Origin: Cyanobacteriota bacterium
GTDB taxonomy: Bacteria > Acidobacteriota > Vicinamibacteria > Vicinamibacterales > UBA2999
Direction of reading: 5' to 3'
Length of the DNA stretch: 64,000 nucleotides
NCBI GenBank assembly: GCA_019752015.1
Contig: JAIEMQ010000072.1
Coordinates: forward strand, 33,693 to 97,692
In this document: one piece after another, positions 1 through 8,264 of the stretch
Numbering within the stretch: the first letter of the stretch is position 1
Layout: each line of letters starts with the position of its first letter
The notes under the pieces: generated by a model
What the model was told of the DNA's origin: nothing
The model's database searches: none
The model's input: only the letters and a program-made list of their open reading frames with translations
Made by a program: the position numbers and the translations under genes

Positions 1-1278
1 TTGCAGGCGGGCCGCTTGAACCTGACTGAGGCCCTGCGCGACGGTGCGCGCGGATCGGGACAGAGTGGACGGCGTGCGCGTCTCCGTAACACGCTCGTCG
101 TGATCGAGATTGCGATGGCGCTGATCCTCCTCGTCGGCGCGTCGCTGTTCGTGCGCAGCTTCCTCGAGCTGCGCAGCACCAGCCCCGGGTTCGACACCAG
201 TCCTCTGCTCACGGCGCGCTTCTTCATGTCGGGTGAAAGTTACGCCACCGAAGATCTCAAGTCGCAGCGCGTTGAAGACATCGTCAACCGCATTGAAGCG
301 CTGCCCGGCGTCACGAGCGCGTTTGCGTCGAACTTCGTGCCGCTCGACGCCGGCGGCGGCAGCGGACACGTCATCGTTGACGGCCGGACGTATCAGAAGG
401 GTGAAGAGCCGCTGATTCTGTTCACGGCGGTCACGCCGCATCTCTACAAGACAATGGGACTGCCGCTCCTCAAAGGACGCGACTTCACGGACAACGAAGG
501 TGCGGGCAAGACGCCGGTCGCCGTGATCAACGACACCATGGCGAAGAAGCTCTGGCCTGATGCCGACGCGGTTGGCCGCAGGTTCCGTCTCGTCGAGGTC
601 GATCCCAACCGCGATGTCGAATCACCAGCCGACTGGTTCACGGTGATCGGCGTGGCGCCGGGCATCCGCATGTTCGACATGGACGACGACACGCCGGATT
701 TTTCCGTGGCTTACGTGCCGTATCGCTTTTCGGGATTCGCGAACATCGGCGTGACGATTCGCGCCGCCGGCGATCCGGCCGGCCTTGCGCCCGCCGTACG
801 CAGCGCCATTCGCGCATCGGATTCGTCGCTGCCGATCTTCAACATCCGCACGATGGAGGATTTGCGGCGCGAAGGCTTCTGGCAGTTCCGGTTGTTCGGA
901 TTCATGTTCGGCATTTTCGGCGCGGCGGCGTTGTTCCTCGCCGGCGTCGGCGTTTACGGGGTGCTGTCGTTTTCCGTGTCGCAGCGGACGCAGGAAATGG
1001 GCGTGCGGATTGCGCTCGGCGCGAAGCAGGCGGATGTGCTCGGGCTGGTCGTCAGGCAGGGCCTCGCGCTCGCGGCCGCTGGCGTGGTGCTTGGACTCGT
1101 GGGCGCGTTCGGGATCACGCGCGTGATCCGCTCGTTGCTCTACAACGTCACCCCCACCGATCCCCTGAGCTTCGGCGGCGTGGCCGTCTTTCTCGCGCTG
1201 ATCGCGGTGCTGGCCAGCTACCTGCCGGCGCGGCGTGCGACGAATGTCGATCCGATGGTGGCGTTGAGAAACGAGTAA
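1..1278 (+). CDS. ADOP/MacB-type ABC transporter permease, C-terminal part (cut by window edge)
   Basis: Visible are 425 residues of the second half of an ADOP-family permease (two MacB_PCD/FtsX units in the full family protein of about 800 residues). The sequence enters just before a transmembrane helix (about residues 30-50), continues through a periplasmic MacB_PCD domain (about 55-290) and ends with the FtsX core of three helices (about 295-420), including the typical GVRIALGA segment at the inner membrane. It ends in the usual family tail DPMVALRNE. The TTG at position 1 is not a believable start, so the gene begins upstream of the window. Related permeases export or sense small molecules or peptides, but the substrate cannot be read from sequence. 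A second ADOP gene lies at 4640-7243, controlled by a PadR repressor; the same pairing may exist upstream of the window. Confidence 0.9.
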   Translation: MQAGRLNLTEALRDGARGSGQSGRRARLRNTLVVIEIAMALILLVGASLFVRSFLELRSTSPGFDTSPLLTARFFMSGESYATEDLKSQRVEDIVNRIEALPGVTSAFASNFVPLDAGGGSGHVIVDGRTYQKGEEPLILFTAVTPHLYKTMGLPLLKGRDFTDNEGAGKTPVAVINDTMAKKLWPDADAVGRRFRLVEVDPNRDVESPADWFTVIGVAPGIRMFDMDDDTPDFSVAYVPYRFSGFANIGVTIRAAGDPAGLAPAVRSAIRASDSSLPIFNIRTMEDLRREGFWQFRLFGFMFGIFGAAALFLAGVGVYGVLSFSVSQRTQEMGVRIALGAKQADVLGLVVRQGLALAAAGVVLGLVGAFGITRVIRSLLYNVTPTDPLSFGGVAVFLALIAVLASYLPARRATNVDPMVALRNE

Positions 1279-1288
1279 CGTAGGAGGG

Positions 1289-2905
1289 ATGAAGAGTCCC
1301 GCATCCGATGCGGCTGGGTTTGAGTCGCTCGGACTGTCGGCGGCGCTGGTCGGCGCCGTCAACGCGCTCGGCTACGAAGAACCGACGCCCATCCAGAAAG
1401 AAGCGATCCCCGTCCTGTTGGCCGGCAGCGACATGCTCGGCCAGGCCGCCACCGGCACCGGCAAGACCGCGGCGTTCGCGCTGCCACTCCTCGACACGCT
1501 GTCACGCGACGCTAAGGGCCGCGGCAAGGTTCGCGCGCTCGTACTCGTGCCGACGCGCGAGCTGGCGATGCAAGTCGCCGAGGCGCTGCACAAGTACGCA
1601 AAAGGATCGAACCTCAACGTCGTGCCCGTCTACGGCGGCGCGCCGATGGATCACCAGATCCGCGCGCTGCGGCGCGGCACGGAAGTCGTGGTCGGGACGC
1701 CCGGCCGTGTCCTCGATCACCTGCGCCGCCGGACGCTCGATCTGAGCGCCGTTCAAGTGCTGGTGCTCGATGAAGCCGACGAAATGCTCGACATGGGCTT
1801 CGCCGAAGACATCGACGCCATAGTCAGTGAGACACCCGAGACGCGGCAGACGGCGCTGTTCGCGGCAACGTTCGCGCCGAAGATCATGGCGATCGCCGGA
1901 CGGCACCTCAAGAATCCGAAGAAGGTGCAAATCGCGCAGGAGAAGCGCGCCGCCGGCAAGCTGCCGCGCATCCGTCAGGTCGCTTTCATTGTCGGCAAGG
2001 GTCAGAAGATCGCCGCGCTCGGCCGCATTCTCGACTTCGAAAGCCCGAAGTCGGCGATCGTGTTCTGCCGCACCCGGCTCGAGGTCGACGAGCTCGCCGA
2101 CACGTTGAACGCGCACGGCTACGGCGCGCAGGCGCTGCACGGCGGCATGGTGCAGAAGCAGCGCGACCGCGTCATGCAGCTGTTCCGCACCGAGAAGGCC
2201 GACATCCTCGTCGCCACCGATGTCGCCGCGCGCGGCCTCGACATCGATCACGTTTCGCACGTCGTCAACTTCGACCTGCCGACGGCGGCGGAAGTGTACG
2301 TGCACCGCATTGGACGCACCGGCCGCATCGGGCGCGAGGGCGTGGCGATCACGCTGCTGGCGCCCCGCGAGCAGCGTTTCCTTCAATACGTCGAGCGGCT
2401 GACGAAGCAGAAGATCGAGATCGGCAAGCTGCCGACGGAAGCGGATCTGCGCAAGCGCCGGCTCGAGAGCGCGAGGGAAACGCTGCGCGCGCGCATTGCC
2501 GCCGGCGGCCTGGAAGAGATGCGCGAGCTGATCGAGTCGATGGCCGAGGAGTTCGACATCATCGACGTCGCGGCGGCGGCGGTGGCGATTGCGAACGACG
2601 GCGCCGAGAAAGCGCCGCCGCCCGACGAGGTCGAGGACGAGCCGTTCGATCACGGCTCGTCAGGACGCCTCACGCTGCTGCGAATCAGCGTCGGCAAGGA
2701 AGAAAGCATCAGGCCCGCCGATTTGGTCGGTGCGATCGCCGGCGAAGCCGGGGTTCCGTCGCGGGTGATCGGCGCGATCAAGATTCACGACGATTATTCG
2801 CTCGTGGAAGTGCCGGCGGAGTTGTCGGAGCGAATCATCGAGGCGCTGAAACGCACTAAGATCCGCGGCAACAAGGTCACGGTCCAGTCGAAGCCGGCGC
2901 GGTAG
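1289..2905 (+). CDS. DEAD-box ATP-dependent RNA helicase, CsdA/DbpA-like
   Basis: A 538-residue helicase with all the expected motifs in order: Q motif around PTPIQKEA, motif I ATGTGKT, PTRELA, TPGR, DEAD within VLDEADEMLD, ARGLD and HRIGRTGR. Motif III reads AAT where most family members have SAT. After the two RecA domains (about 1-385) comes a basic linker and a C-terminal DbpA/CsdA RNA-binding domain (about 455-535, around ISVGKEESIRPADLV). The family unwinds short RNA duplexes during ribosome assembly and mRNA turnover in the cytoplasm. The ATG at 1289 is well supported by TAGGAGG at 1281-1287. It starts 10 bp after the permease, but functional coupling is unlikely. The exact orthologue (csdA, dbpA or rhlE) is not certain. 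Confidence 0.93.
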   Translation: MKSPASDAAGFESLGLSAALVGAVNALGYEEPTPIQKEAIPVLLAGSDMLGQAATGTGKTAAFALPLLDTLSRDAKGRGKVRALVLVPTRELAMQVAEALHKYAKGSNLNVVPVYGGAPMDHQIRALRRGTEVVVGTPGRVLDHLRRRTLDLSAVQVLVLDEADEMLDMGFAEDIDAIVSETPETRQTALFAATFAPKIMAIAGRHLKNPKKVQIAQEKRAAGKLPRIRQVAFIVGKGQKIAALGRILDFESPKSAIVFCRTRLEVDELADTLNAHGYGAQALHGGMVQKQRDRVMQLFRTEKADILVATDVAARGLDIDHVSHVVNFDLPTAAEVYVHRIGRTGRIGREGVAITLLAPREQRFLQYVERLTKQKIEIGKLPTEADLRKRRLESARETLRARIAAGGLEEMRELIESMAEEFDIIDVAAAAVAIANDGAEKAPPPDEVEDEPFDHGSSGRLTLLRISVGKEESIRPADLVGAIAGEAGVPSRVIGAIKIHDDYSLVEVPAELSERIIEALKRTKIRGNKVTVQSKPAR

Positions 2906-2906
2906 C

Positions 2907-2998
2907 GGGATCGGGGAGGTCGCGGAATGATTTGTCTGACATTCTGATTAGACTTGCACCATGAACTTCCGATCCCCGATCCCTGATCGCCGATCCCT
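2907..2998. repeat. Inverted repeat with GATCCC-type word repeat over a start codon
   Basis: An 11-bp arm GGGATCGGGGA (2907-2917) has its exact inverse TCCCCGATCCC at 2973-2983. The right arm extends into a degenerate tandem of GATCCC/GATCGC words up to about 2998. The loop holds the intergenic DNA and the ATG of the next gene, so the word repeat encodes residues 4-13 of its signal peptide. Similar start-proximal words are seen at 7244-7366, 9086-9172, 15112-15141 and 15638-15662. Confidence 0.6.
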
Positions 2999-4211
2999 TG
3001 TGCTGGCGCTCGGCATCGTGCTGCTCTTGGCAGGCGTAGCGAGCGCACAATCCAGGGCCGTTCGCTTCGGCCGGCTGTGGGACGGGTCGAAAGTCATCAC
3101 CGATGCAGTCGTCGTGATTGATGGCGATCGAATTACGGCGGTTGGCAGCGGGTCCGCCGCGGTGCCGGCCGGCGCGGCGATTGTCGATCTCCGGAAATAT
3201 TTCGGACTCCCCGGCCTGATCGATCTCCACACGCACATCACCTATTACTGGGATCGCAAGCCCGGTACGCGCCCGCGAGGCACGCCGCGGCTGCCGGCCG
3301 TGACCGTGTATCTCGCGCAGCACAACGCCAGGAAGACCCTCGAAACCGGCGTCACGACGATTCGCGATCTCAACGCCGGCAGCGACATGGATCTCGCCAT
3401 GCGTGAACTGATCGCCAGCGGCGCCATGATCGGACCGCGCATGTTCGTATCGGGCGCCGGCCTCTCGTCGCGTCCCAATCAACCGCTGAACGCCGAGAAC
3501 GTGGCCAGCCTCGTGGGCGCGCGCGTGAAATCCGGCGTCGACTGGATCAAGGTGTTCGGCTCACGCGGCAGCTACGAGGTGGTCGACGGCACCCAGACCG
3601 TCACCTTCGAAGAAATGAAAAGCATCGTCGACGCCGCTCACGCCGCAGGGAAGAAGGTCACCATCCATTCCTACGGGGCCAGCGGCGTCCGCGATGCGGT
3701 CCGCGCGGGCGCCGATTCGATCGAGCACGGCGCGGACGTGGACGATGAGACGTTCGTCGACATGGCGAAGAAAGGCATCGTCTGGGTGCCCACCGTCGAT
3801 CACAACCGCTACTACATCGACGCGCGCGACGAATTCGGCTTCGCGCCCGGCGTCGAAGGTCCGCTCAAGGACTACATCGATCGCAACCTGGAGTCGGTTC
3901 GCCGCGCCGTCAAGGCCGGCGTGAAAATCGGCATGGGGTCCGATGCGGTCTACACGATGTTTGGCCAGAACACGCGCGAGCTCGAGTGGCTGGTCAAGGC
4001 CGGTATGACCCCGGTCCAGGCACTGGGCGCCGCCACGACCACGCCGGCAGAGCTGCTGGGCATGGGCGATCGCCTGGGACGAATCGCCCCCGGCTATTTC
4101 GCCGATCTGGTGGCCGTGGAAGGCGATCCCACCACGGATATCCGGGCCGTGCTCACCGGCGTGAGCTGGGTGATGAAGGGCGGCCAGGCCGTCGTCACCC
4201 GGCAGCAGTAA
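2961..4211 (+). CDS. Exported amidohydrolase (imidazolonepropionase-like family)
   Basis: A 416-residue metal-dependent hydrolase of the amidohydrolase superfamily with a signal peptide (hydrophobic stretch about 13-30 ending in ASAQ). Visible metal and catalytic elements are HTH (LIDLHTHITYY), a lysine in DWIKVFG, two histidines in TIHSYG and SIEHGAD, and an aspartate in GMGSDAVY. The C-terminal part matches the usual PAELLGMGDRLGRIAPGYFADLV-type end of the barrel and small beta domain. Such enzymes cleave cyclic amide or peptide-like bonds; secreted acidobacterial members are often linked to Xaa-Pro dipeptides, but the substrate is not determined here. The start ATG at 2961 lies inside a word repeat that supplies part of the signal peptide. 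The gene stands alone between the helicase and padR. Confidence 0.88.
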   Translation: MNFRSPIPDRRSLVLALGIVLLLAGVASAQSRAVRFGRLWDGSKVITDAVVVIDGDRITAVGSGSAAVPAGAAIVDLRKYFGLPGLIDLHTHITYYWDRKPGTRPRGTPRLPAVTVYLAQHNARKTLETGVTTIRDLNAGSDMDLAMRELIASGAMIGPRMFVSGAGLSSRPNQPLNAENVASLVGARVKSGVDWIKVFGSRGSYEVVDGTQTVTFEEMKSIVDAAHAAGKKVTIHSYGASGVRDAVRAGADSIEHGADVDDETFVDMAKKGIVWVPTVDHNRYYIDARDEFGFAPGVEGPLKDYIDRNLESVRRAVKAGVKIGMGSDAVYTMFGQNTRELEWLVKAGMTPVQALGAATTTPAELLGMGDRLGRIAPGYFADLVAVEGDPTTDIRAVLTGVSWVMKGGQAVVTRQQ

Positions 4212-4241
4212 ACCTTTTCGCCACGCGCTCCGTCTATGTGC

Positions 4242-4270
4242 GGTGACGTTATATCCAGAGTGGATATAAT
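4242..4270 (+). promoter_or_regulatory. padR promoter with PadR-type operator
   Basis: TATAAT at 4265-4270 is a perfect -10 box, with a weak -35 GGTGAC at 4242-4247 (17-bp spacer). Overlapping both spacer and -10 is a perfect inverted repeat TTATATCC (4249-4256), AGAGT spacer, GGATATAA (4262-4269). Its position immediately upstream of a padR gene suggests autorepression. The expected transcription start, about 7 bp after the -10, is within 2 bp of the ATG at 4279, so the mRNA is probably leaderless. Confidence 0.75.
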
Positions 4271-4278
4271 CACCGGAC

Positions 4279-4638
4279 ATGAGCCCTGAACCCCGTCCCG
4301 AATCGCTGCTGCCCCTGCAACCGGCGGTCTTCCACATCCTCATGGCGCTTGCCGATGAGGATCGCCACGGCTACGCCATCATCCAGGAAGTTCTCGCCCG
4401 CACCAGCGGCGAAGTGCGCCTGAGTCCGGGCACGCTCTATCGATCCATCCAGCGCATGCTGGACGACGACCTGATCGTCGAAGTGCACCAGCGGCCCGCG
4501 CCCGAGCTCGATGACGAACGCCGGCGGTACTACCGCATCACGAAATTCGGCAAGGCGGTCGCGCGCGAGGAAGCCAATCGCCTGAGCGAGCTGGTGCGCC
4601 TCGCCCGTGCGAGCGGCTTTGTCACCAGGAAGGCCTGA
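4279..4638 (+). CDS. PadR-family transcriptional repressor
   Basis: A 119-residue PadR protein. The winged helix covers about residues 14-90 (RHGYAIIQEVLARTSG, then LSPGTLYRSIQRMLDDDLI as the recognition helix region), and a short C-terminal helix mediates dimerisation. In the family, ligand binding releases the operator. A perfect 8-bp inverted repeat lies over its own promoter at 4249-4269. The stop TGA (4636-4638) is one base before the ATG of the ADOP permease, so the two are cotranscribed and translationally coupled. This PadR-ADOP pairing is a recurrent acidobacterial arrangement; the inducing compound is unknown. Confidence 0.93.
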   Translation: MSPEPRPESLLPLQPAVFHILMALADEDRHGYAIIQEVLARTSGEVRLSPGTLYRSIQRMLDDDLIVEVHQRPAPELDDERRRYYRITKFGKAVAREEANRLSELVRLARASGFVTRKA

Positions 4639-4639
4639 G

Positions 4640-7243
4640 ATGAATTTCTACCGCGCGCTGCTCCGCCTGTTTCCACGCTCGTTCCGCGCCGAATACGGCG
4701 CCGAGATGGAAAAGGACTTCGCGCGCGAGTGGGCGGGCGGCAGCAAGCCAGCCGCCGTTGCCCGCGCGCTCGGCGACGTGACCGGCAACGCGATGCGTGT
4801 GCATCTCGACATCCTCCGGCAGGACCTCAGGTACTCGCTGCGATCGCTGCGGCGATCGCCCGGATTCACCATCACCGCAATCCTCGTCGCGGCCATCGGC
4901 ATCGGCGCGACGACGGCGACCTTCACGCTCGCCGATCACGTCTTGATGCGCGCGTTGCCTTTTCCCGAGCCGGATGAGCTCGTCAAAGTATGGGAAGACC
5001 ATTCGGCGCGCGGCTATCCGCGGCTGGAGCCCTCGCCGCCCGATTTTCTCGACTGGCAACGGCAGGCGACATCCTTCGAGCGGCTCGAAGCGTACACAGG
5101 CTTCGGCAGCACGCTGACCGGCCGGGGCGACGCCGCGCGCATCAACGGCGCATTCGTGACTCCGGGCACCATGCAGATGCTCGGCCGGCAGGCCGCACTC
5201 GGCCGCATCCTGGCTGAAAGCGACGCCACCGCCACCGATCAACCCGTCGTGATCAGCGATGCGTTCTGGCGATCGTCATTCGGGGCCAGCACCGATGTGC
5301 TCGGGCAAACGTTAACACTCGATACCTTCAAGTTCACCATCGTCGGCGTCATGCCGCCGGACTTTCTGTTTCCCAATCGCGACGCCAGCTTCTGGATCGT
5401 GATGATGTTTTCACCGGACAACGGCGACAGCGACCGCACTAATCATCGTCTCGAAGTCCTCGGCCGCCTGAAGGACGGGGTGTCACTCGATGCGGCGCTC
5501 GCCGAAATGAGGCGCATTGGCGATGATCTCGCCCGCACCTATCCAAAAGAACTGGCCGGTACCAGCGTCACGCTCGCGCCGTGGCGCGACCAGGTCGCGC
5601 AGCAGCCGCGATTGCTGTTGCTCGGCCTCGTCGGCGCATCAATCTGCGTATTGCTGATCGCCTGTACCAACCTGGCGAACCTGCTGATGTCCCGCGCGCT
5701 GGCGCGGCGTCCCGAATTCGCCGTGCGGGCTGCCGTCGGCGCCAGCGTCGACCGGCTGGTCCGCCAGATGCTGACCGACAGTCTCGTGCTTGCGTCGTGC
5801 GGCGGTTTGTTCGGGATCCTGCTCGCGATCACGGCGTTGCCGCTGCTGGCGCGACTGGTCCCGAACGCATTGCCGATTGCCGAACTGCCGCCGGTTGATG
5901 TCCGAATGCTCGGCGCCACGCTGCTGCTGACGGCGATGACCGGGCTGGCGTTCGGCCTGTTGCCGGCGTTGCGGGTGTGCCGGAAGACCGACAGCTCCGC
6001 GCTCAAGGACGGCATCCGCGGTGGCACGAGCCGCGGCACCGAACGTGTCCGATCCTCGCTCGTCGTCGCCGAGATCGTCGCATCGGTGGTGCTGATGGTT
6101 TGCGTCGCACTGCTGGTGCAGGCGCTGCTCGCGGTACAGCGTGTCGATCCCGGATTTCGACCGGACAACCTGCTGACGCTGCGCACGCAACTGCCCTTTA
6201 CCAAGTTCGGCCAGCTCCCCGCGAGACTGCAGTTCTATTCGCGCGTGCTCGACCGGATCCACGCGCTACCGGGCGTGCAGAGTGCCGCCTATACCAGCTT
6301 CCTGCCAATGACGTTTCGCGGCGGGATCTGGGAAGTGTTGTCGACCAAGGTCGATGCGGCCAGCCCGGGCGGATTTGCGCCACTCGATGCCACGCACACC
6401 TCCAACGCGGTCATTCGTTACATTACGCCTCGATTCTTCGAGACGATCGGCACGCCAGTCGTGAAAGGACGCGACCTCAGCGTATCCGACACGATCGACT
6501 CACCTTTCGTTGCCGTCGTCAGCGAATCATTCGCGCGGCGCCACTTTCCCAACCAGGATCCCCTGGGCCGCTCGTTCGCGATTGCGTTCACGACTCGGAC
6601 CATCGTCGGGGTTGTCGGAGACGTCAAGTTCCGCGGCCTCGAACGGCAAAGCGAGCCGCAGGTCTACATGCCGGCCTCGCAGCAGCCGACGCTGCTGTTC
6701 TATGCGCCGAAAGATCTCGTCATTCGCGCGAGTGTGCCGGCCACGACTCTGGCGCCGGCCGTGCGCGCGATCGTCGCCGCGGCGGAGCCTGACCTGCCGA
6801 TCACCGCCGTGCAAACCATGGAACAAGTCGTCGCGGGTGAAACGGCGCCGCGCGTCGCACAGTTGCGCGTGCTCGGTGCGTTTGCCTTTGTCTCGTTCCT
6901 GCTGGCCGCGATCGGCATTCATGGATTGCTCTCGTTCACGGTCTCGTCGAGAGCTCGTGAGATTGGCGTCCGCATTGCGCTCGGCGCCAGGGCCGACGAC
7001 ATCATGCGGATGGTGATGGCGCGGAGCGCCACGCTCGCCGTGATCGGGGTCGTCATCGGCGCAGCCGCGGCCTACGCTGCCGCGCGCTCGATGCAGTCGG
7101 TGCTGTTTGGCATCAATCCAGCCGACGTCGCCGCGTTCGCGTCCGCGGCCGGATTGGCACTGCTGATGACACTCGCGGGCAGCCTGCTCCCGGCCTGGCG
7201 CGCCGTGCGCGTCGATCCGATTACAGCCACCAGGGCGGAGTGA
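4640..7243 (+). CDS. ADOP-family ABC transporter permease (PadR-controlled)
   Basis: An 867-residue permease. It has an N-terminal extension of about 60 residues (FPRSFRAEYGAEM) typical of ADOP proteins, then two units each made of a TM helix, a periplasmic MacB_PCD domain and three FtsX helices. TM segments are visible near residues 88-110, 340-365, 390-420, 435-455, 485-510, 750-775, 805-830 and 835-860. Family tails VGASVDRLVRQML and GVRIALGARADDIMRMV mark the two cytoplasmic loops. The ATG at 4640 is chosen over an upstream in-frame ATG because it sits behind CCAGGAAGG and next to the padR stop. No ATPase subunit is encoded nearby, so it either works with a distant MacB-like ATPase or acts as an orphan. 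The substrate is unknown. Confidence 0.92.
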   Translation: MNFYRALLRLFPRSFRAEYGAEMEKDFAREWAGGSKPAAVARALGDVTGNAMRVHLDILRQDLRYSLRSLRRSPGFTITAILVAAIGIGATTATFTLADHVLMRALPFPEPDELVKVWEDHSARGYPRLEPSPPDFLDWQRQATSFERLEAYTGFGSTLTGRGDAARINGAFVTPGTMQMLGRQAALGRILAESDATATDQPVVISDAFWRSSFGASTDVLGQTLTLDTFKFTIVGVMPPDFLFPNRDASFWIVMMFSPDNGDSDRTNHRLEVLGRLKDGVSLDAALAEMRRIGDDLARTYPKELAGTSVTLAPWRDQVAQQPRLLLLGLVGASICVLLIACTNLANLLMSRALARRPEFAVRAAVGASVDRLVRQMLTDSLVLASCGGLFGILLAITALPLLARLVPNALPIAELPPVDVRMLGATLLLTAMTGLAFGLLPALRVCRKTDSSALKDGIRGGTSRGTERVRSSLVVAEIVASVVLMVCVALLVQALLAVQRVDPGFRPDNLLTLRTQLPFTKFGQLPARLQFYSRVLDRIHALPGVQSAAYTSFLPMTFRGGIWEVLSTKVDAASPGGFAPLDATHTSNAVIRYITPRFFETIGTPVVKGRDLSVSDTIDSPFVAVVSESFARRHFPNQDPLGRSFAIAFTTRTIVGVVGDVKFRGLERQSEPQVYMPASQQPTLLFYAPKDLVIRASVPATTLAPAVRAIVAAAEPDLPITAVQTMEQVVAGETAPRVAQLRVLGAFAFVSFLLAAIGIHGLLSFTVSSRAREIGVRIALGARADDIMRMVMARSATLAVIGVVIGAAAAYAAARSMQSVLFGINPADVAAFASAAGLALLMTLAGSLLPAWRAVRVDPITATRAE

Positions 7244-7363
7244 ACAAACATACACAGAATCACGGAATCACAGAATCACGGAAACACTTTGTACGGATCC
7301 TGCTTAGCAAGATCCCAAAAGGTTTCCGTGTTTCTGTGTTTCTGTGATTCCGTGTATGTTTGT
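7244..7363. repeat. 120-bp long hairpin built of AATCACGG/AATCACAG words
   Basis: The outer arms ACAAACATACAC (7244-7255) and GTGTATGTTTGT (7352-7363) are exact inverses. Inside them, the left arm is a tandem of AATCACGG/AATCACAG words ending GGAAAC (7258-7285) and the right arm (7322-7352) is its inverse with one extra unit. The centre holds an inner palindrome, GGATC-C-TGCT-T-AGCA-A-GATCC (7294-7314). It fills the whole gap between the permease stop and the next ATG at 7370. Any RNA from it would fold into one long stem. It could act in termination or mRNA processing, or be a non-autonomous repeat. Confidence 0.75.
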
Positions 7364-7369
7364 CCAATT

Positions 7370-8188
7370 ATGCGGATCTATGTAATCGCTACGCTACTTT
7401 GCGTAATTGCGATCGGAGCGACCGGACAAGATCATCTCGCCACGCTTGGCATCAGCGAGGGGCGCGCGAAGGAGGCGGTGTTCGACTCCTTCATGTCCGA
7501 CGCGGTCTCGATCGCCGGCAAGCCCGCGGCGTTCACGTCGATGACTCCGGCCGCGCGCGTCGCGCTCGTCAACTTCGCGCTCAATCTCGCGCGCGCGTTT
7601 GCGGAGAGCGACGAGTTCAAGCGGCGCTACGCGGATCATCGCGAGGCCAACGGACCCGAGCCGCTGCCGGAAGCGCAGTCCGCCGACGCGATCTTCGCCA
7701 AGCAGCGCGCCGGCTTCGAAAACCAGGTCGCCGAAATGCGCAAGCTGTTCGATCAGATCACGCCGGAGCAGCGCGCCACGCTCGAGGCCGGCTGGGCCGA
7801 CATGCGCAGGCAGCTCGATGACATGGAAAAAGGCGATCGCCGCAAACAGATTGAAGGCCTGCTGAACGAACAGCGCGCCGAACAGGCCCGCCAGCGCGAT
7901 GCGGCCCTGAAGGAGTTCGAAAAGGTGTATCCCGCGGACCCGCGCGCACTGATCGCCGCGCGACTGCGCCACTACCTGGACGTAACCAAAGACGTTGATT
8001 TCTCCGCGCAGCTCGTCGACACCTCATTAGGCGATAAAACCAAGAAGAAGGTGTTCGCCGACCCTGCGCTCGAAGCCCGGCCGTCCGAGTGGAAAATGAG
8101 TTTTCGGGCCGGAAAACCCGCTTCTGACGCCGCCCGGGCGTTCGCGCAGAAGTGGCTCGGCGACCTGCAGGCGCAGGGGATCAAGTAG
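7370..8188 (+). CDS. Exported alpha-helical protein of unknown function
   Basis: A 272-residue protein not assigned to a family. A signal peptide is clear (RIYVIATLLCVIAIGATGQ, cleavage about residue 20). The mature part is strongly helical and charged, with a coiled-coil-like middle (about 105-185: repeated EQR, KQR and QDAALKEF heptad patterns), and ends with another helix. No cysteine, metal motif or further TM segment is visible in the mature region. ATG 7370 is preferred over an in-frame ATG at 7289, because the earlier start would lie inside the 120-bp hairpin repeat and would spoil the signal peptide. Likely periplasmic; function unknown. Confidence 0.7.
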   Translation: MRIYVIATLLCVIAIGATGQDHLATLGISEGRAKEAVFDSFMSDAVSIAGKPAAFTSMTPAARVALVNFALNLARAFAESDEFKRRYADHREANGPEPLPEAQSADAIFAKQRAGFENQVAEMRKLFDQITPEQRATLEAGWADMRRQLDDMEKGDRRKQIEGLLNEQRAEQARQRDAALKEFEKVYPADPRALIAARLRHYLDVTKDVDFSAQLVDTSLGDKTKKKVFADPALEARPSEWKMSFRAGKPASDAARAFAQKWLGDLQAQGIK

Positions 8189-8234
8189 CAGTTGAACCTG
8201 ACCCGTAAAGGGCGTATTTTCTCGGGGGTTAGGT

Positions 8235-8260
8235 CGCCTGCCGTTGCGCAGGCGTGGAGG
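8235..8260 (+). promoter_or_regulatory. Small hairpin touching the Shine-Dalgarno of the HD-domain gene
   Basis: CGCCTGC (8235-8241) and GCAGGCG (8248-8254) form a 7-bp GC stem with a 6-base loop, directly followed by the ribosome site TGGAGG (8255-8260) and ATG at 8265. It could modulate initiation. No known riboswitch was recognised. Confidence 0.35.
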
Positions 8261-8264
8261 ATTC

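Noticed and set aside
4607..4639. Upstream ATG for the ADOP permease
   Set aside because: It lies within padR, has no ribosome site and adds 11 residues that do not fit the family start; ATG 4640 has CCAGGAAGG.
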